A stretch of 64,000 nt of DNA from Anolis sagrei (GCF_037176765.1 NC_090021.1:187876378-187940377), one strand, 5' to 3'; shown: positions 31,741 through 43,885, counted from the stretch's first letter. Numbers and translations: made by a program. The notes: a model not told the origin generated them from the sequence alone.

Positions 31741-32441
31741 CCTAGCAGAGCTCAGCTGCCAGTGAATAAAGAAGCAGGAGGGAAATAAAAGAGAGGGGAG
31801 GCGAAGGGGGAAAGCAACCCAGGCCTTGGAGTCATCATCCCCATGTCTTCTCTTCAAAGACTTTCAGGCAGAAGTTGCCTTCACCTCCCTGCTTCCTGCC
31901 CCCCCCCCCTTTTTCCCTTTTCCTGGTTCTGTCTATAAAAATCACAGAAAAAGATTCAGCTCCACTCCCTTGATCTGATCAGGACAACAACAAAAAAATC
32001 GCAAGCAATAATTTGGATCTATGCAATTCTTTTTTAAAAAAAAATTAATGAAAAGAAGAGAGAAACTTAGGGGCCAGTTTCAAAATAAATAAGAATGATG
32101 ATAATAATGAGAGAGAGAAAAAAGAAGTATATATCAAATGTCTATTTTTCAATCAGCCGCTTTTCTTCCTCCTCCTTGCTACCTTTCCCGTGGTGAGTTT
32201 ATTTTGTTGTGAGTTTTTTTTTGTACAGATTTTTTTAAAAGACACTCTTTTGATAAAAGACTATTTTAAAACCATGCAGCCTCATCGCTTTTGTAATATC
32301 TACCTGATTTCTGATTTACAGGGAAAGAATGAAGTGATTTAAAGCAGCCAGAGGAGTGTTTGGATTGAATATATACACACACAAATATACACCTACACAT
32401 ACACACACACACACATGAATAAATATATGTCTATGCATATA
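31741..32441 (+). other. NEUROD1: Probable NEUROD1 3' UTR beyond the array
   Basis: Repeat-poor, increasingly AT-rich sequence on the sense strand of NEUROD1. AATAAA signals lie at 31765, 31784 and near 32084, with others downstream. The part at 32200-32340 ('gtgagtttttttttgtacag', 'aaagacactcttttgata') resembles vertebrate NEUROD1 3' UTR as I remember it. The true cleavage site cannot be chosen by eye. It ends in a short (CA)n tract next to a Helitron. Confidence 0.5.
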
Positions 32442-32911
32442 TCTTCTATATAATAAAAATGTAATGTTCGTTTGTGGGATTAACATATCTCAAAAACCAC
32501 TGGACGAATTGACACCAAATTTGGACACAATGCACCTATCAGGTCAATGAGTGACCATCACTCATAAAAAAATCGAAAAGCATAGCAGAAGGGACTTAAA
32601 AAACCAAAAAAGTCAAAAAGATGCTGCACATGTGCAAAAACTACTTCCCCTGGCAAGCAAAACACAAGCAAATCACACACTCTTCCAGACTACAGCTCCC
32701 AGCTTCCCCTTGACCAGGCCCTTTAGGAGAGGAGGATGATCCAAATGCACTGTATCCAAGCTGCAAGTTTTCTTCTCCTTGGATTTCTTTGGGAGCATCC
32801 CAATCCCTGCATATTTCCAATTTCCTATTTCTGGACTGCAACTCCCAGCAATCCCCTAGATAGAGAGATCAGATAGAGATAGATAGGTAGATAGGTAGAT
32901 AGGTAGATAGG

Positions 32912-32956
<45 letters not shown>

Positions 32957-33189
32957 GTATCAGGAGGACTGCTGGGAGTTGTAGTCTAAGAATAGGTAGA
33001 GAAAGAAGAAAGAGGAGAAAGGGGAAGGGAAAGAAAAGGTGGGGGGAAGGAAGGGAAGAAGAAGAGAAGGAAAGAGAGAAGGAAAGAAAGAAAGGGAAGG
33101 AAGGAAAGAGGTAGGGAAGGAAGGAGAGAAAGAAAGAAGAGAAAGAGGGTGGTAAGGTTGGTCACAGCAACGTCTGGCGGTACAGCTAG
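32442..33189 (+). mobile_element. Non-autonomous Helitron
   Basis: The 5' end TCTTCTATATAATAAAA follows an A, and the 3' end is ACAGCTAG followed by T, matching Helitron insertion between A and T and the 5'-TC / CTRR-3' rule. The leading part ('gggattaacatatctcaaaa', 'accactggacgaattgacac') resembles vertebrate Helitrons of the HeliBat/Heligloria type (from memory). The 748-bp body carries a (GATA)n array (about 32866-32955) and a purine stretch but no Rep/helicase. The 3' hairpin is decayed. Confidence 0.7.
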
Positions 33190-33285
33190 TGTGTGTGTGT
33201 GTGTCTATCCGTCTGTCTATCTATCCATCCATCCATCCATCCATCCATCCATCCATCCATCCATCTATCTATCTATCTCAGGAAT
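33190..33285 (+). repeat. (GT)n and (ATCC)n microsatellites
   Basis: A short (GT)n, then about 12 ATCC tetramers grading into ATCT, immediately after the Helitron terminus. Confidence 0.85.
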
Positions 33286-33890
33286 CAGAGCTGTTGGAAA
33301 GGTCACTTGGGTTCTACAGACTTCAACCTATCCTGTAATTTTGTGGGTGACCTTGTCTACGATGGTGTTAAAGCACAGTCGGGGGTTTGAAGGAGAACAC
33401 ACACCCTTTGCAAGGAGATAGCAACGAGGCCTTGGTCAAATGTGGCGTTTCTATGTAGGTGTCATTTCCTGCCCTCTCCTTTAGTATGAGCCACTCCATG
33501 GGATAATTGCATTGGTTCCTGAAAGACGCGACGCTGACTATTTGTACAATAAAACAAGACTTTTTTTAAAAAAAGATACTGAAGTGTGATCCCGCAGGAA
33601 CGTGGGAGGGGGAGGGAGGAAAGGGGCAGAAATACTAGTAGCAAAGGCAGGGGCTTCCTTTTAGTCCCCGAGAGTACGTCAGTCGTCCATGCTTTCGAAT
33701 CAGGACAAAACCCCGTGGAGCTGTCCATCCTCCCAGTGCTGAAACAGCAAAACTATAGAAGGATACAAGGAGAAACCTGGCCAGATCTATCCAAACACAG
33801 GCGCCAAGCAATCTCTTTAGGAAGGTGCCATGTTGGACCTGAAACCGGAAGTCACTTGCTCTGACTTGGAAGGACTTCCTTCGCCTAAGG
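33286..33890. other. Non-coding, no recognised feature
   Basis: Unique-looking sequence. Open frames near 33462-33864 have no recognisable domain. Confidence 0.45.
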
Positions 33891-34639
33891 CAGTGGTTCC
33901 TAACCTTTTTTTTTTATCAGGAACCACTTGACCATAGAACATTTTGACTAGGGACCTCTTGACCAGGGACCACTTTGAACAAGGATCACTTTGACCAGGA
34001 ACTACCTGACCAGGGACCACTTGATCAGGGACCACTTTGACCAGGGACTACTTGACCAGTGACCACTAGAGCAGGGACCACTAGAGCAGGAACCACTTTG
34101 ACCAGGCACCACTTGACCAGACACCACTTTGACTAAGGACCACTTTGACCGGGGACCACTTGACCAGGGACCACTAGAGCAGGGACCACTTGGCCAGTGA
34201 CTACTTGAATAGGGACCACTTTGACCAGGGATCAGTCTCCAACATTAGTGTCAAAAGGGTTACAAATCAGTTTCTGGTCAATTTTTGATTCGATTTGGTT
34301 ATTCGGGGTGCTGATTCTGAAAACTGCATTGGATAGACCACATCAGCTCTAGTTTCTGAGAGAGAACAGATGCCATCCAGTAGTCGCCATCTGCTCGCTT
34401 GTTGAAAACCATATTTAATAATCTAGAGCTGATATGGTAGCAGTAATCTTTCATGGGTAGTCAGCCCCTCCCCTCCCAACATCCCTGTTGCCTCAGCACT
34501 ATAAGAGGGATTTGTGGGATCAGTTGATCTTGTTGCCATGTGGTTTTGTGGCAACGGTGTAGTAATGGTGAGACCACAGACCATATTTTTGTTCTTGAGG
34601 ACCACTGATGGTCCACGGACCCCACATTGGGAACCACTG
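33891..34639. mobile_element. hAT-type transposon carrying a minisatellite
   Basis: Starts CAGTGGTTCCTAACCT and ends with the complement (ATTGGGAACCACTG). Flanks GCCTAAGG and ATCTAAGG agree at 6 of 8 bases. The right two-thirds is homologous to the 12420-12989 element. The left part is filled by the tandem repeat at 33920-34235. Confidence 0.8.
33920..34235 (+). repeat. 15-16-bp minisatellite (GGGACCACTTTGACCA)
   Basis: About 20 consecutive degenerate units of GGGACCACTTTGACCA, with variants such as GGGACCACTAGAGCA, all inside the hAT element. The unit resembles the hAT terminal words 'ggaccac', suggesting growth from the element's own end. Confidence 0.85.
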
Positions 34640-34854
34640 ATCTAAGGTAAAGAGAAGTGAAAGTGTTGGTGGTTATACTGGGTACAGAGTAAAAGCTAGC
34701 TGGTCTATCCGTCTCTGCCTATCTCTGTTTCTCTAACTCTGTCATCTCTTTCCATCTCCATCTTGACATATAGTTGTATTTAGGTAAAACTGATGTAAGC
34801 AATGGATAGACTTTCTATCTTTTGCCAGTCATGCTCAGTTCAGTGTGTCTTTGC

Positions 34855-35335
34855 ATATCAGGGGGCTGGACTGGATAGTCTTTGTGGTTTCTTCCAACTC
34901 TGTGTTAAGAATCATGGAGTTGGAAGAGATACTAAGGTTCACCCAGTCCAACCCTATTCTGCCATGCAGAAACACACAATCAAAACCCTCCCACCAGATG
35001 ACCCTTGTTTAATAATCTCCAAAGGAGAAGTCTCAGTTTGATGCGGTGTATTCCACTGTCAACAGTTCTTACAGCCAGGAAGTTCTTCCTAATTATTTGG
35101 TGGAATCTTTTTTTCTGCAGTTTGAATCATTTTTTCCCCATTTCCTAGTCTCTGGAGCAGCAAAAAACAAGCTTGCTCCCTCCTCAATATGACACCATTT
35201 CAGATATTTAAACAGAGTTATCACATACCCTCTCTACCTTCCAAGTTTTGTAAGCCTCTCCTCATAGGGCTTGGCTTTCCAATCTTTTACTATTATGCTT
35301 GCCTTTCTCTGGACATGTTCCAGCTATGATTCTAC
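34855..35335. mobile_element. CR1 fragments in opposite orientations
   Basis: 34855-34905 is a plus-strand CR1 terminus ('gggggctggactggatagtc'). From about 34910 to 35335 a longer CR1 3' region lies on the minus strand, starting with the complement of the terminal motif ('agaatcatggagttgg') and including 'ccaggaagttcttcctaa' and 'aaacaagcttgctccctcct'. Confidence 0.7.
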
Positions 35336-36108
35336 CTGAGCTACCATTTTAGTCATGGAAACAGTCATGAACATCCAACCATGTGCAAACTAAGTTTAAC
35401 ATGCTGGAGTTACTATGCCCCACATACAAGTCTGCTCAGAACTTCCAACTTACATTTATTTCCTCCTTTTTCCTCGCCCCCATTTCAAATCTGATTTGCA
35501 TGTAATTCCTTAAAGCTCTCTGTTTCACAGCATATGTGATTATCCATTGAAACCAATTCCTCTATCATTTATGTAAGGTACACAAAAGTAAGCAAAGAAA
35601 ACGCTAGCCCCTATAAACTTAGATGAAGCATTGATCAAAGAGCAGTTATCTGACTCCTCTTGAAACATCTTTGTTGATTTTACTAAAAATTGAAATCATG
35701 TCCTTGCTACCACATGTCACTTAGGGCACATGTTGGTTCTGACAGTCTGAAGATCCTACAAAAAGCAAAGGTGTCAGACATATGGAAAAAGGCACAGAGT
35801 AAAATCTCTCCTTTTGCTTGAGTGGGCAGGAAACCACAGAAAGACATGAAAATGCCATTTTGTTCCATTTTTAATGATTGCCTTCTTGACCCAACACTGT
35901 GTTCCTCTCCCTATTACAAACAAGAGAGCTAATGTTTCTTACCAACTGTGGGATTGATAGCCTTTTCACACTTCATGCACAAGCAAACATATGTCAACTA
36001 ACAGATGTCCATGCAGAACAGAACTTCAACCACATAGAGTTTCTTGTAAAACATGTAAAACATGTAAACAATGAATTGTCATATATACCTGGGAATTCTT
36101 TATATGTA
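35336..36108. other. Non-coding, no recognised feature
   Basis: AT-rich unique-looking sequence. Nothing recognised. Confidence 0.45.
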
Positions 36109-36504
36109 CAGTGTTCCCTTGCTACTTCATGCTTTGCTTTTAGCGGACCCACTGTTTTGTGGGTTTTTGAAAATATTAATAAAAATATTAAATATTAAAT
36201 ATTTACATCCAGTGGAGGCCAGGGACCCCGTAAGTGTGGTGACCCGAGGCGCAGTGGGAAAGGCCTGCCTCCCTGGCCTGCTGCTGTCTGTATGGCTCTG
36301 GAGGCTCTGTGGAGGCCAGGGAGATAGGTAGGTGCCCTTGGGATGGGCTGGGAGGTGGGTAAGGAAGCATGGGTAAGAAAATATTGTATAAAATATATAA
36401 TAAAATGTATAAATATTAAAATTAATATGGCGTCCCTACTTCATGGATTTTCACTTATCGCGGTGAGTCCTGGAACAGAACCCCTGTGATAAGAGGGAAC
36501 ACTG
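36109..36504. mobile_element. Tigger/pogo-like MITE
   Basis: The ends CAGTGTTCCCTTGC and the complement of AGGGAACACTG are flanked by TA on both sides, the mariner/pogo target. Inner words 'cttttagcggacccactgtt' and 'cttatcgcggtgag' match Tigger-type termini. The interior has no transposase. Confidence 0.75.
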
Positions 36505-37028
36505 TATATGAAGCAGAGATCTAATCCAAAGATCTCTTACACTTAAATTGCATTGAAATCAGTGGATGCCTCTGAGACATAACTAACTAAAGTGATTTAA
36601 AAGAAGAGTGTTGTTACTATCTGCTTTGGACTATAATCTTAAGGTGTTTATATTAGCAATATAAAGGTTTACAGTTGAGTGCCTCACCACCAGCTTCACA
36701 ACAGCAATGAATAACTAAATTGTAATTTTTTTTCAAAAGAACGCATGTTGAGGACAGGTGAGGTAGACAATTTGCCTAATGTATCACCCCCCCCCCCCCC
36801 CCGCAGATTGACTATGTTTAGCATACTTTTAAAAAGGAAATTTAGAGTACGCACAATCCTGATGTGAAGAGTGAAACTCTTTCCTCAAGAGGAAGAAGCT
36901 TGGAGATAGCAGCAAACTGTTGAAGGAAAAAAACACTGTGTGTCACATAACTTCCCCTGTGGCTCTTGATCTAGCTCTCTGCCTTTAGTGGAAGAAGTGA
37001 TTCCATAACACCATGTAACACATTTTTT
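36505..37028. other. Non-coding, poly-C run
   Basis: Unique-looking sequence with a C homopolymer near 36786. Nothing else recognised. Confidence 0.45.
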
Positions 37029-37330
37029 GTTCCTGGGTTATAAATGTCATTTTCTAATTGGTTCTATCATAAAACATGAAAAAAGTGTATTAAACTGCAA
37101 AAACTTTGATTTTGTGGGCCTTCCTCCAGCACATTTCACTATAGTTTTTCAATGAATATCTCATCAAGTCTCAACCAATTCAACACAGTTTGTGGCAGCC
37201 ACAAAAATGAAGTTTCTGGAATAGAATAATTACTTTCAAAGTAAGTACTGTGCAATTAAATAGGAAATAACACCTTCAAAACAGGAACAGACAAAATTTC
37301 AAATTTTTTGCATAGTGTAATCAATTCTTG
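37029..37330 (-). repeat. Unclassified interspersed repeat, family F
   Basis: Complementary to the 24262 copy: 'ctaattggttctatcataaa', 'cagtttgtggcagccacaaa' and 'ttactttcaaagtaagtac'. No ends recognised. Confidence 0.55.
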
Positions 37331-38207
37331 GGTGGTGGGGGGGGGGGGGGGGAGGTCCCAATACAATCAGTTCTTATACAAAGGATGGGAGATGGTACCA
37401 TGTTGCTCTCAGGAAGAAAAAAGCCTTGGGACAACTCTGAGCCCTAAGATTACAAGGTAAAGTGATAAGGTTGTACTTCTAAATGTACACAAAGAGATGT
37501 GAAGTAAGAGCAGACTAGAAACAGGGCTTTCTTTGCTTCCTGACCATTCAGTGCCTGACAGCTGACTACAAATGAAACTCTTTGGCACACCAGTAGCTCT
37601 GGAAACAGAAAAGCAGCACTTAGCTGTCTCTGCTTTGTGCTTAGCAACTATGAAACGAGATCCGTGTCCAGGCTCACACTGAGAAGGAAAGTGTTAGTGC
37701 CATCCCTTTGCTCGCTTTCCTCCCCCCTCCCCCACCCCAATTAAGGATGGATGATCAGGCTGGTTTAGTTTGCTTTTGATAAGAACTTGCCAAGGTCTGC
37801 AGGTCTATTTATAATCAAGATGGAAAGAAGTCAGGGTTGTTGGTTGGTTTAGTTTTAATCAGTCTATGACAAACTGAAACTGACAGATTTGTCAATTCAG
37901 GGCCAAGTCCAGATTCCCATTTACCTTTTTAAAAGACCAGACGTCAATCTCTATATATATTAACTACATTACCTATGAACTGGAGTTGTCATTCCTTTTT
38001 TGCTTACTAGAAGGTTCCTTGTCTTTTAATACCTAAATGGCACAGCAGGATTCTTTCCATGCTGGAAATACAGCCCTATCTGCTCAACATACCTACTTCT
38101 CATTTCTATTCTGAATCTGTGTGCGATGAGAAAAGTTGTATCAGCTCCTCCCATCAAGACAATGCCTTGAGAATATTAAAGCTATTGCATATGATAATCT
38201 TCTAGGA
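37331..38207. other. Non-coding, poly-G run
   Basis: A G homopolymer lies near 37337. The remainder is unique-looking. It ends in the TTCTAGGA target duplication. Confidence 0.45.
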
Positions 38208-38948
38208 CAACGTTTATCAATCTGGGGGTTGGGACACCTCGGGGGGGGGGGGGTCGTGAGGGGAATGTTAGAGGGGTCGCCAAAGACCATCACAAGACGC
38301 AGTATTTTCTGTTGGTCATGGAGGTTCTGTGTAGGAAGTTTGGCCCAGTACCATCATTGATAGGGTTCAGAATACTCTTTGATTGTAGATGAACTATAAA
38401 TCCCAGCAACTACAACTCCCAAATGTCAAGGTCTATTTTCCCAAACTCCACCAGTGTTCACATTAGGGCATATTGAATATTCATGCCAGGTTTGGTCCAG
38501 ATCCATCATTGTTTGAGTCCACAGTTCTCTTTAGATGTAGGTGAACTACAACTCCAAAACTCAGAGTTAATGCCCACCAAACCCTTCCAGTATTTTCTGT
38601 TGGTCATGAGAATTTTGTGTGTCAATTTTGGTTCAATTCCATCGTTGGTGGAGTTCAGAATGATTTTTGATTGTAGGTGAACTATAAATCCCAGCAACTA
38701 CAATGCCCAAATGGCAAAATCATCCCCAATCCCCAACCCCACTACTATTCAAATTTGGGCGTATCAGGTATTTGTGCCAAATTTGGTCTAGTGAATGAAA
38801 ATATCTCCTGCATATCAGATATCTACATGACGATTCACAACAGTAGCAAAATTACAGTAGCAATGAAGATAATTTTATGGTTGGGGATTACCACAACATG
38901 AGGAACTGTATTAAGGAGTTGCGGCATTAGGAAGGTTGAGAACCATTG
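38208..38948. mobile_element. hAT-type non-autonomous transposon
   Basis: A 741-bp element beginning CAACGTTTATCAATCTGGG and ending in the complement of CAATGGTTCTCAACCTTCC, with a perfect 8-bp duplication TTCTAGGA (38200-38207 and 38949-38956). The interior repeats the phrase 'tattttctgttggtcatg' and 'gaactataaatcccagcaac' twice. It is of Charlie-like type and has no transposase. Confidence 0.85.
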
Positions 38949-38956
38949 TTCTAGGA

Positions 38957-40343
38957 TAGTCAAACTCAGTATGTATCTTTTTGTACCAGTTGTATTAGGA
39001 GTGAGCATTCTTCAGTCATAACTGGCCATTAAAATAGACATTATTTTAAATATTTTTCATACAGTGCAAATGCTGGTCATTTTGTTGTCAAAAAAAGTGA
39101 AGGTAACCATGTAAGATACATTCTGATAATGCAATTGAAACTACTCAAATGATATATTTGCATCATCCAGGCACACTTTAGATGTGCTAAACTAGTGTTT
39201 CCAACACCATGTAGGAGGCGGCATGCACAGGTTATGAAAGGATGGTATATGTGTGTGGATGATTAGTCATTATATCATGCTTCATACAACTTGCATTCAC
39301 TTCCCAGTATGCAGTCTAGTATAATCAAATGTATCCAAATAATTGTGATCAAAGACCCATATAAATAACAATGGCAGCAACACAGATTGGGGTGGGTGGG
39401 AAATATCTCAAATGATTAGGATTCTCCACCCAAAATGCTGGTATACCTCACATCTGTCTCCTTCCCCAAGTCTTAGATGCTAGAAGAGAGATAATTAACT
39501 ATTTTATTACTAACTTGCCATGCCCTGACATGTGTTGCTGTGGCCCAGTCTGTGTAAATGTGTATTGTGTGTATATGTGTGCGTATATATTTGTGTATAT
39601 GTGTATATATGTGTGTGTGTTTGCATTTATATATGTGGATTTGCACATGTGTTGTAATGTTTGTTTGTTTGGTTTTTTGGGGTTTTTTTTTTTTTTTGCT
39701 TTTTAAGTCTCTTCTGCTGTGTGGTTTAGAATTTCAGTGTTGGTCAGCAATAGGATCATTATTTGTTCTTGATAAATATTAATCTGAAGACTGTGGCAAA
39801 TAATCAGGCAACCGTGCAGTGAAATGGATCCACTTTTGTCGGCTGCATTGCCTTGTATGTTAACCTGATTTTATCCAAGCAGGAATATTCTGTTTTATAG
39901 AATAGTTAAACTATACAGAATTATGTTTGATGAGGAAAATCTAGATAGAGAGTTTTCCCCCTTCTATCATAACTAAATTATCTATTAATGTCAAGTAATT
40001 CAGGAGATAGAATTGAAAAATATTTCTTCAACTCACAATCCCAGTCTAATGTGCCAGATTCAGTGGCGAGCTATTTATAAACCTTTGCTTTCTAAATCAG
40101 CTTATGGATAAACAACCAAGAGCCATGATGTGAATTTCCAGAGTTGCAAAGAAGTGAACACAATATGAGGATTTGTTTAAAAGGCTTTTTAAAAAAGAGG
40201 TAAGCGTTCTTCTGTAAAAAAAAAAAACCCACAATTTTTCTCACCTTTTCCAAAATTCACAGTCAACATTCATGCTGCAAGAGTCTCTCTTAAAGCCACA
40301 ATAAAAACCTTGAAAGATAAAAATGCAAACAGTTTGAAATACA
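38957..40343. other. Non-coding; (GTAT)n near 39555-39640
   Basis: Unique AT-rich sequence with a degenerate GTATAT/GTGTAT microsatellite and a T-run near 39685. Confidence 0.5.
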
Positions 40344-40498
40344 ATTGAGCATGATGATCAGATCGTGATATGAATAAACATAACAGTTTAAATAATGCAC
40401 CAGTAAGGCCTTTTCGTGAACCACCATGAGAATTTCGGGGGGGGGGGGGGGAGGCTGAAGCCCCTAACCCCCCCCCCCCCGGCTACATGCCTGACTCA
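40344..40498 (-). mobile_element. Partial hAT-like poly-G/C element
   Basis: Same interior as the 27141 element ('gatcgtgatatgaataaaca', 'ccttttcgtgaaccaccatg') and one terminus 'ggctacatgcctg' at 40485-40497. The other end is missing. Confidence 0.6.
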
Positions 40499-40915
40499 CT
40501 GTATAAGACTACCCCTCTTCCAACGCACACCAAATAAAAATTTAAGAAAACATCAGATTTTATTTCAATATGGCAATTTTCCTATCACCGTACCTCCTTC
40601 TCTGCCTCTCAGATCTCACACATGTGCACCTGTACCACTTCACTGCAGTCCTCAGGACCAAGATCCAAGACAGAGAAGGAGGTACAGTAATAGGATACAA
40701 GGGCAGGCCAGACGGGTGAAAGAGGTGTGTTTTTCTGGACACCATGCCGCTCTATCTCTTTTTTCCCATACCCTGGGTGTCCTGGTTGCCTGCAGCTTGC
40801 TCCGCCTTTCACTTACACCTTCCCAGTGAGGTGCCCCCTCACCTTGTCATTGGGACCACATTAACTCACTTCTTTCCACGAATCTTGGTGAGTATATTTT
40901 CTTCTACTATACTTC
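40499..40915 (-). repeat. Unclassified interspersed repeat, family H
   Basis: Shares 'cctcttccaacgcacaccaa', 'ctcagatctc', 'cttcactgcagtcctcag' and 'ttcccagtgaggtgcccc' with the complement of 63225-63662. An open frame across it has no known domain. Confidence 0.55.
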
Positions 40916-41180
40916 TACAGCGCTGTCCTTGCTGCTTTCATATGGTCGCCGCATACAGTGGGGATGTGGCCGTGGCCATTTTTCAGCTCCCCCAACCATA
41001 TGTGCCAACAGCAGATTCTCCAGTCCGGCTCGGAAGTTTCAGCACCCATCCTATCAAATGACACCCAGCATAAAAACAACAAAGAAATGAAAGCAAAGGT
41101 TGAGTTTTGGAAAGTCATTATCTCTCATCTTCTATTTCCCATTCTACATAGAATAACAGGGTGACAACAGTACTAAATAA

Positions 41181-41388
41181 CATTGGGTTGATATGAGTTT
41201 TCCAGACTGTATGTCCATGTTCCAGAAGCATTCCCTCCTGACTTTTCACCCACATCAATGGCAGGTATCCTCAGGTGCTTGCCATTGATGTGGGTGAAAC
41301 GTCAGGAGAGAATGCTTCTGGAACATGGCCATATAGTCCAGAAAACACACGGCAACCCAGTGATTCTAGCCATGAAAGCCTCTGACAA
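41181..41388. mobile_element. Penelope-like fold-back fragment with hammerhead-like core
   Basis: An inverted duplication of a segment containing 'ggaacatggccatatagtcc', flanked by a 10-bp duplication TACTAAATAA (41171-41180 and 41389-41398). On the minus strand CTGAGGA (complement of 41268-41274), a short stem, then GAAA (complement in 41243-41247) and GTC recall a hammerhead ribozyme core. On plus, GTGAAACGTC occurs at about 41295. Hammerheads are known in Penelope-like retroelements. The assignment is by this motif and the irregular duplication length. Confidence 0.5.
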
Positions 41389-41398
41389 TACTAAATAA

Positions 41399-42446
41399 AA
41401 TTGTTTAACAGTACTGAAATAATACATGTAAAACTCTTTAGATTTCTTTGTATGACTATGGTAAAGAAGATTTTCAAAGAGAACCCTATAACAAATATAA
41501 TGTTATAATTGGAAAAACTGGTTTCTTTTATTAAAAAAAGAATAGTATGCTGATTTTGGTGGTGCTGTTGTTGTTAACTGACACAAGCCAATCTCAAGGC
41601 CTAGAATGAATCTAAACTAGCTATTTGGAGCCCAGCTTGCCTATCTTTAAATAAGAAATTACATGTGAAAGTCAAGCTCTAAATTATACGAATATTGTAT
41701 TTTTTTTAAAAAAAAATCAACACAAAAAGCAGTAATGTGAATCAATATTTATGGTTTATTAGCTTGTTCCACAGGAAACAAAAAAAGACGGAAAAGTGAA
41801 TTACACTTTTTAAAAAATAAATAAATAAGTGGATCTTGTCTTTTGTTCCTTTTGGTTAAGTGTTTTCCTTCCAAACAGAAAGATTCTTCCAGTCAAGGGG
41901 CAACTCGCATGCCACCATCTTTTATTCAAAGGCAAGCACAGATGTTCCTTCTGCAGGGGAGGTTTTAATTTATGAAAATTATATTGTTTATGCATGAACG
42001 CACTCCACGCAACGCACAGTACTTCCATCTGATGAGAGAAAGCAGCAAAACCAGTGCCAATGTCAGGAACATATTTTGCAAATTTAGTCGCTTAAATGTT
42101 TAATGAATATTTGGAAGGCATTTGCAAGCCAGAAGAAAGCTTTTCAGTTCTCTCATCTCTCTCTTTTTCCACAGCTAATAAACATCTTCACCTCTTCCAG
42201 TCAATGCAATTGACCTTTGAGGTCTGACAAATGTTTGTTGCTGGAGAACTTCAAAAGAAATAATAATTAAGAGAACAAACAAGCTAAATTGGATGTTGGT
42301 GAGATATTTGGGTAGACAGATGTTTTTGTAAATACCACTCAGTATTTTTCTTTATGAAAAATGTCATAGTCTATTATATTACTCAAAACTCAGGATGGCT
42401 CATAGTGTGTTGCATCCTATCCCAAAATGGGTGGTGGCCAATGTTG
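41399..42446. other. Non-coding, no recognised feature
   Basis: AT-rich unique-looking sequence with A/T runs near 41700 and 41810. Nothing recognised. Confidence 0.45.
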
Positions 42447-42815
42447 CAGGCTGCCTCTATGCAACAGAATTAATTCAGTTTGACATTATTTTAACTGACT
42501 CCATGTTATGTAATAATGGGATTTGTAGTTTGGTGAGGCACCGGCACTCTTCAGCAGACTAAAGACCTTGGAAAACTGCAGCTCCCAGGATTCCATAGCA
42601 TTAAACCACAGCAGTTACAGAAAGGATCTACACTGCCATATCATCCAGTTTCTGAATCCAGATTATCTGATTAGAACTGGATTGTATGAGTCCATATTGC
42701 CATATAGCCCAGTTCAAAGCAGATAATCTGGATTCAGAAACTGGGTTATATGTTAGTATAGATGGGGCCAGAGTGGTGTCAAACTGTAGTAATTCTACAG
42801 GATAGATGCACCTTA
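42447..42815. mobile_element. Family-B MITE with a family-A MITE nested inside
   Basis: Family B runs from 'gcctctatgcaacagaatta' through 'ggtgaggcaccggcactctt', is broken at about 42625, and resumes with 'gtggtgtcaaactgtagtaa' near 42773. The break holds a fold-back family-A copy from 'ggatctacactgccatatca' to 'gtatagatggggcca'. Confidence 0.7.
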
Positions 42816-43393
42816 AATTCAGCAGCATTCACACTTACTGAAACATCCTAGATTTTGTTCTGGTTCTTTCTGTTCTTATTCTTGGATCAAAATAAACTGA
42901 CCTGGGGAGCTCATATAAAAACGATTTGATGGTACTGTATATATTGGAATAAACAAAACATGTGTGGTTCTCCAAAATATAATCAGAATAAATCATCAAC
43001 TTTCTGGTATTTTTAATCATTCTGGGGAGGTGAGTGAAAAGACAGGCAAGTGTCAATATTTGCAGAGATTTTGATACTAATAATGTATATTTTAATATTA
43101 TTTCCAATCATATATGTCTATATCTTTTTCATTTAAATGATCAACAAGTTGGAGGATGATAATATACCATTTAAGAGTAATTAGAAAGTAAGTTCTTGGT
43201 TTGCAGAGTCAGACCTATGGCTAAAGGTTACTGCCGCTATTTCGGTTCAGTTCCTATATCTTTAAGGCATGTCTTCAGTTTTACTGGCGTAAACCCTAAC
43301 TATTTTCTTAGAGCAAATGTAGGTGGCATAGGAAGCAAGCCAGGAGAAAAACATTTTCCACTTTGATGTCTTGTGCTCTCAGTAAACTTTCTT
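42816..43393. other. Non-coding, no recognised feature
   Basis: AT-rich unique-looking sequence. Confidence 0.45.
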
Positions 43394-43885
43394 GGTTGGA
43401 TTTACACTGTGGGATTAATGCAGTTTGACACCAACTACAACTCCCATGACTCCATAGCATTGAGCCCTGGCATTTAAAGTAGTGTCAAACTATATTAATT
43501 CTACAGTTTAGATCAGAGGTCCATAAACTAAGGCCCAGGGGCCGGATACAGCCCTCCAAGTTCATTTACCTGGCTCTAACTCAGGGTCAACCTCAGTCTG
43601 AAATGACTTGAAAACACACAACAACAATCCTATTTCATCAGCCAAAATCAGGCCCACACTTCCCATTGAAACACTAATCAGTTAATATTTGTTAAAATTG
43701 TTCTTAATTTTAATTATTGTATTGTTTTTAAGTGTTTTTGCACTACAAATGAGATATGTGCAGTGTACATAGGAATTCATTCATGGTTTTTCAAATTATA
43801 ACCCAGCCCTCCAACAGTTTGAGGGTCTGTGACCTGGCCCTCTGTTTAAAAAGTTTGAGGACCCCTGGTTTAGATGCACTGATAC
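43394..43885. mobile_element. Family-B MITE split by a hAT insertion
   Basis: B words 'ttaatgcagtttgacaccaa' and 'agtgtcaaactatattaatt' lie left of 43506. The last bases 'gtttagatgcac' lie right of 43867. Confidence 0.65.
43514..43867. mobile_element. hAT-type MITE
   Basis: A 354-bp element starting CAGAGGTCCATAAACT and ending in the complement (AGTTTGAGGACCCCTG), with a perfect 8-bp duplication GTTTAGAT (43506-43513 and 43868-43875). Interior words 'ccggatacagccctccaag' and 'taacccagccctccaacag' form an inner inverted pair. Confidence 0.88.
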
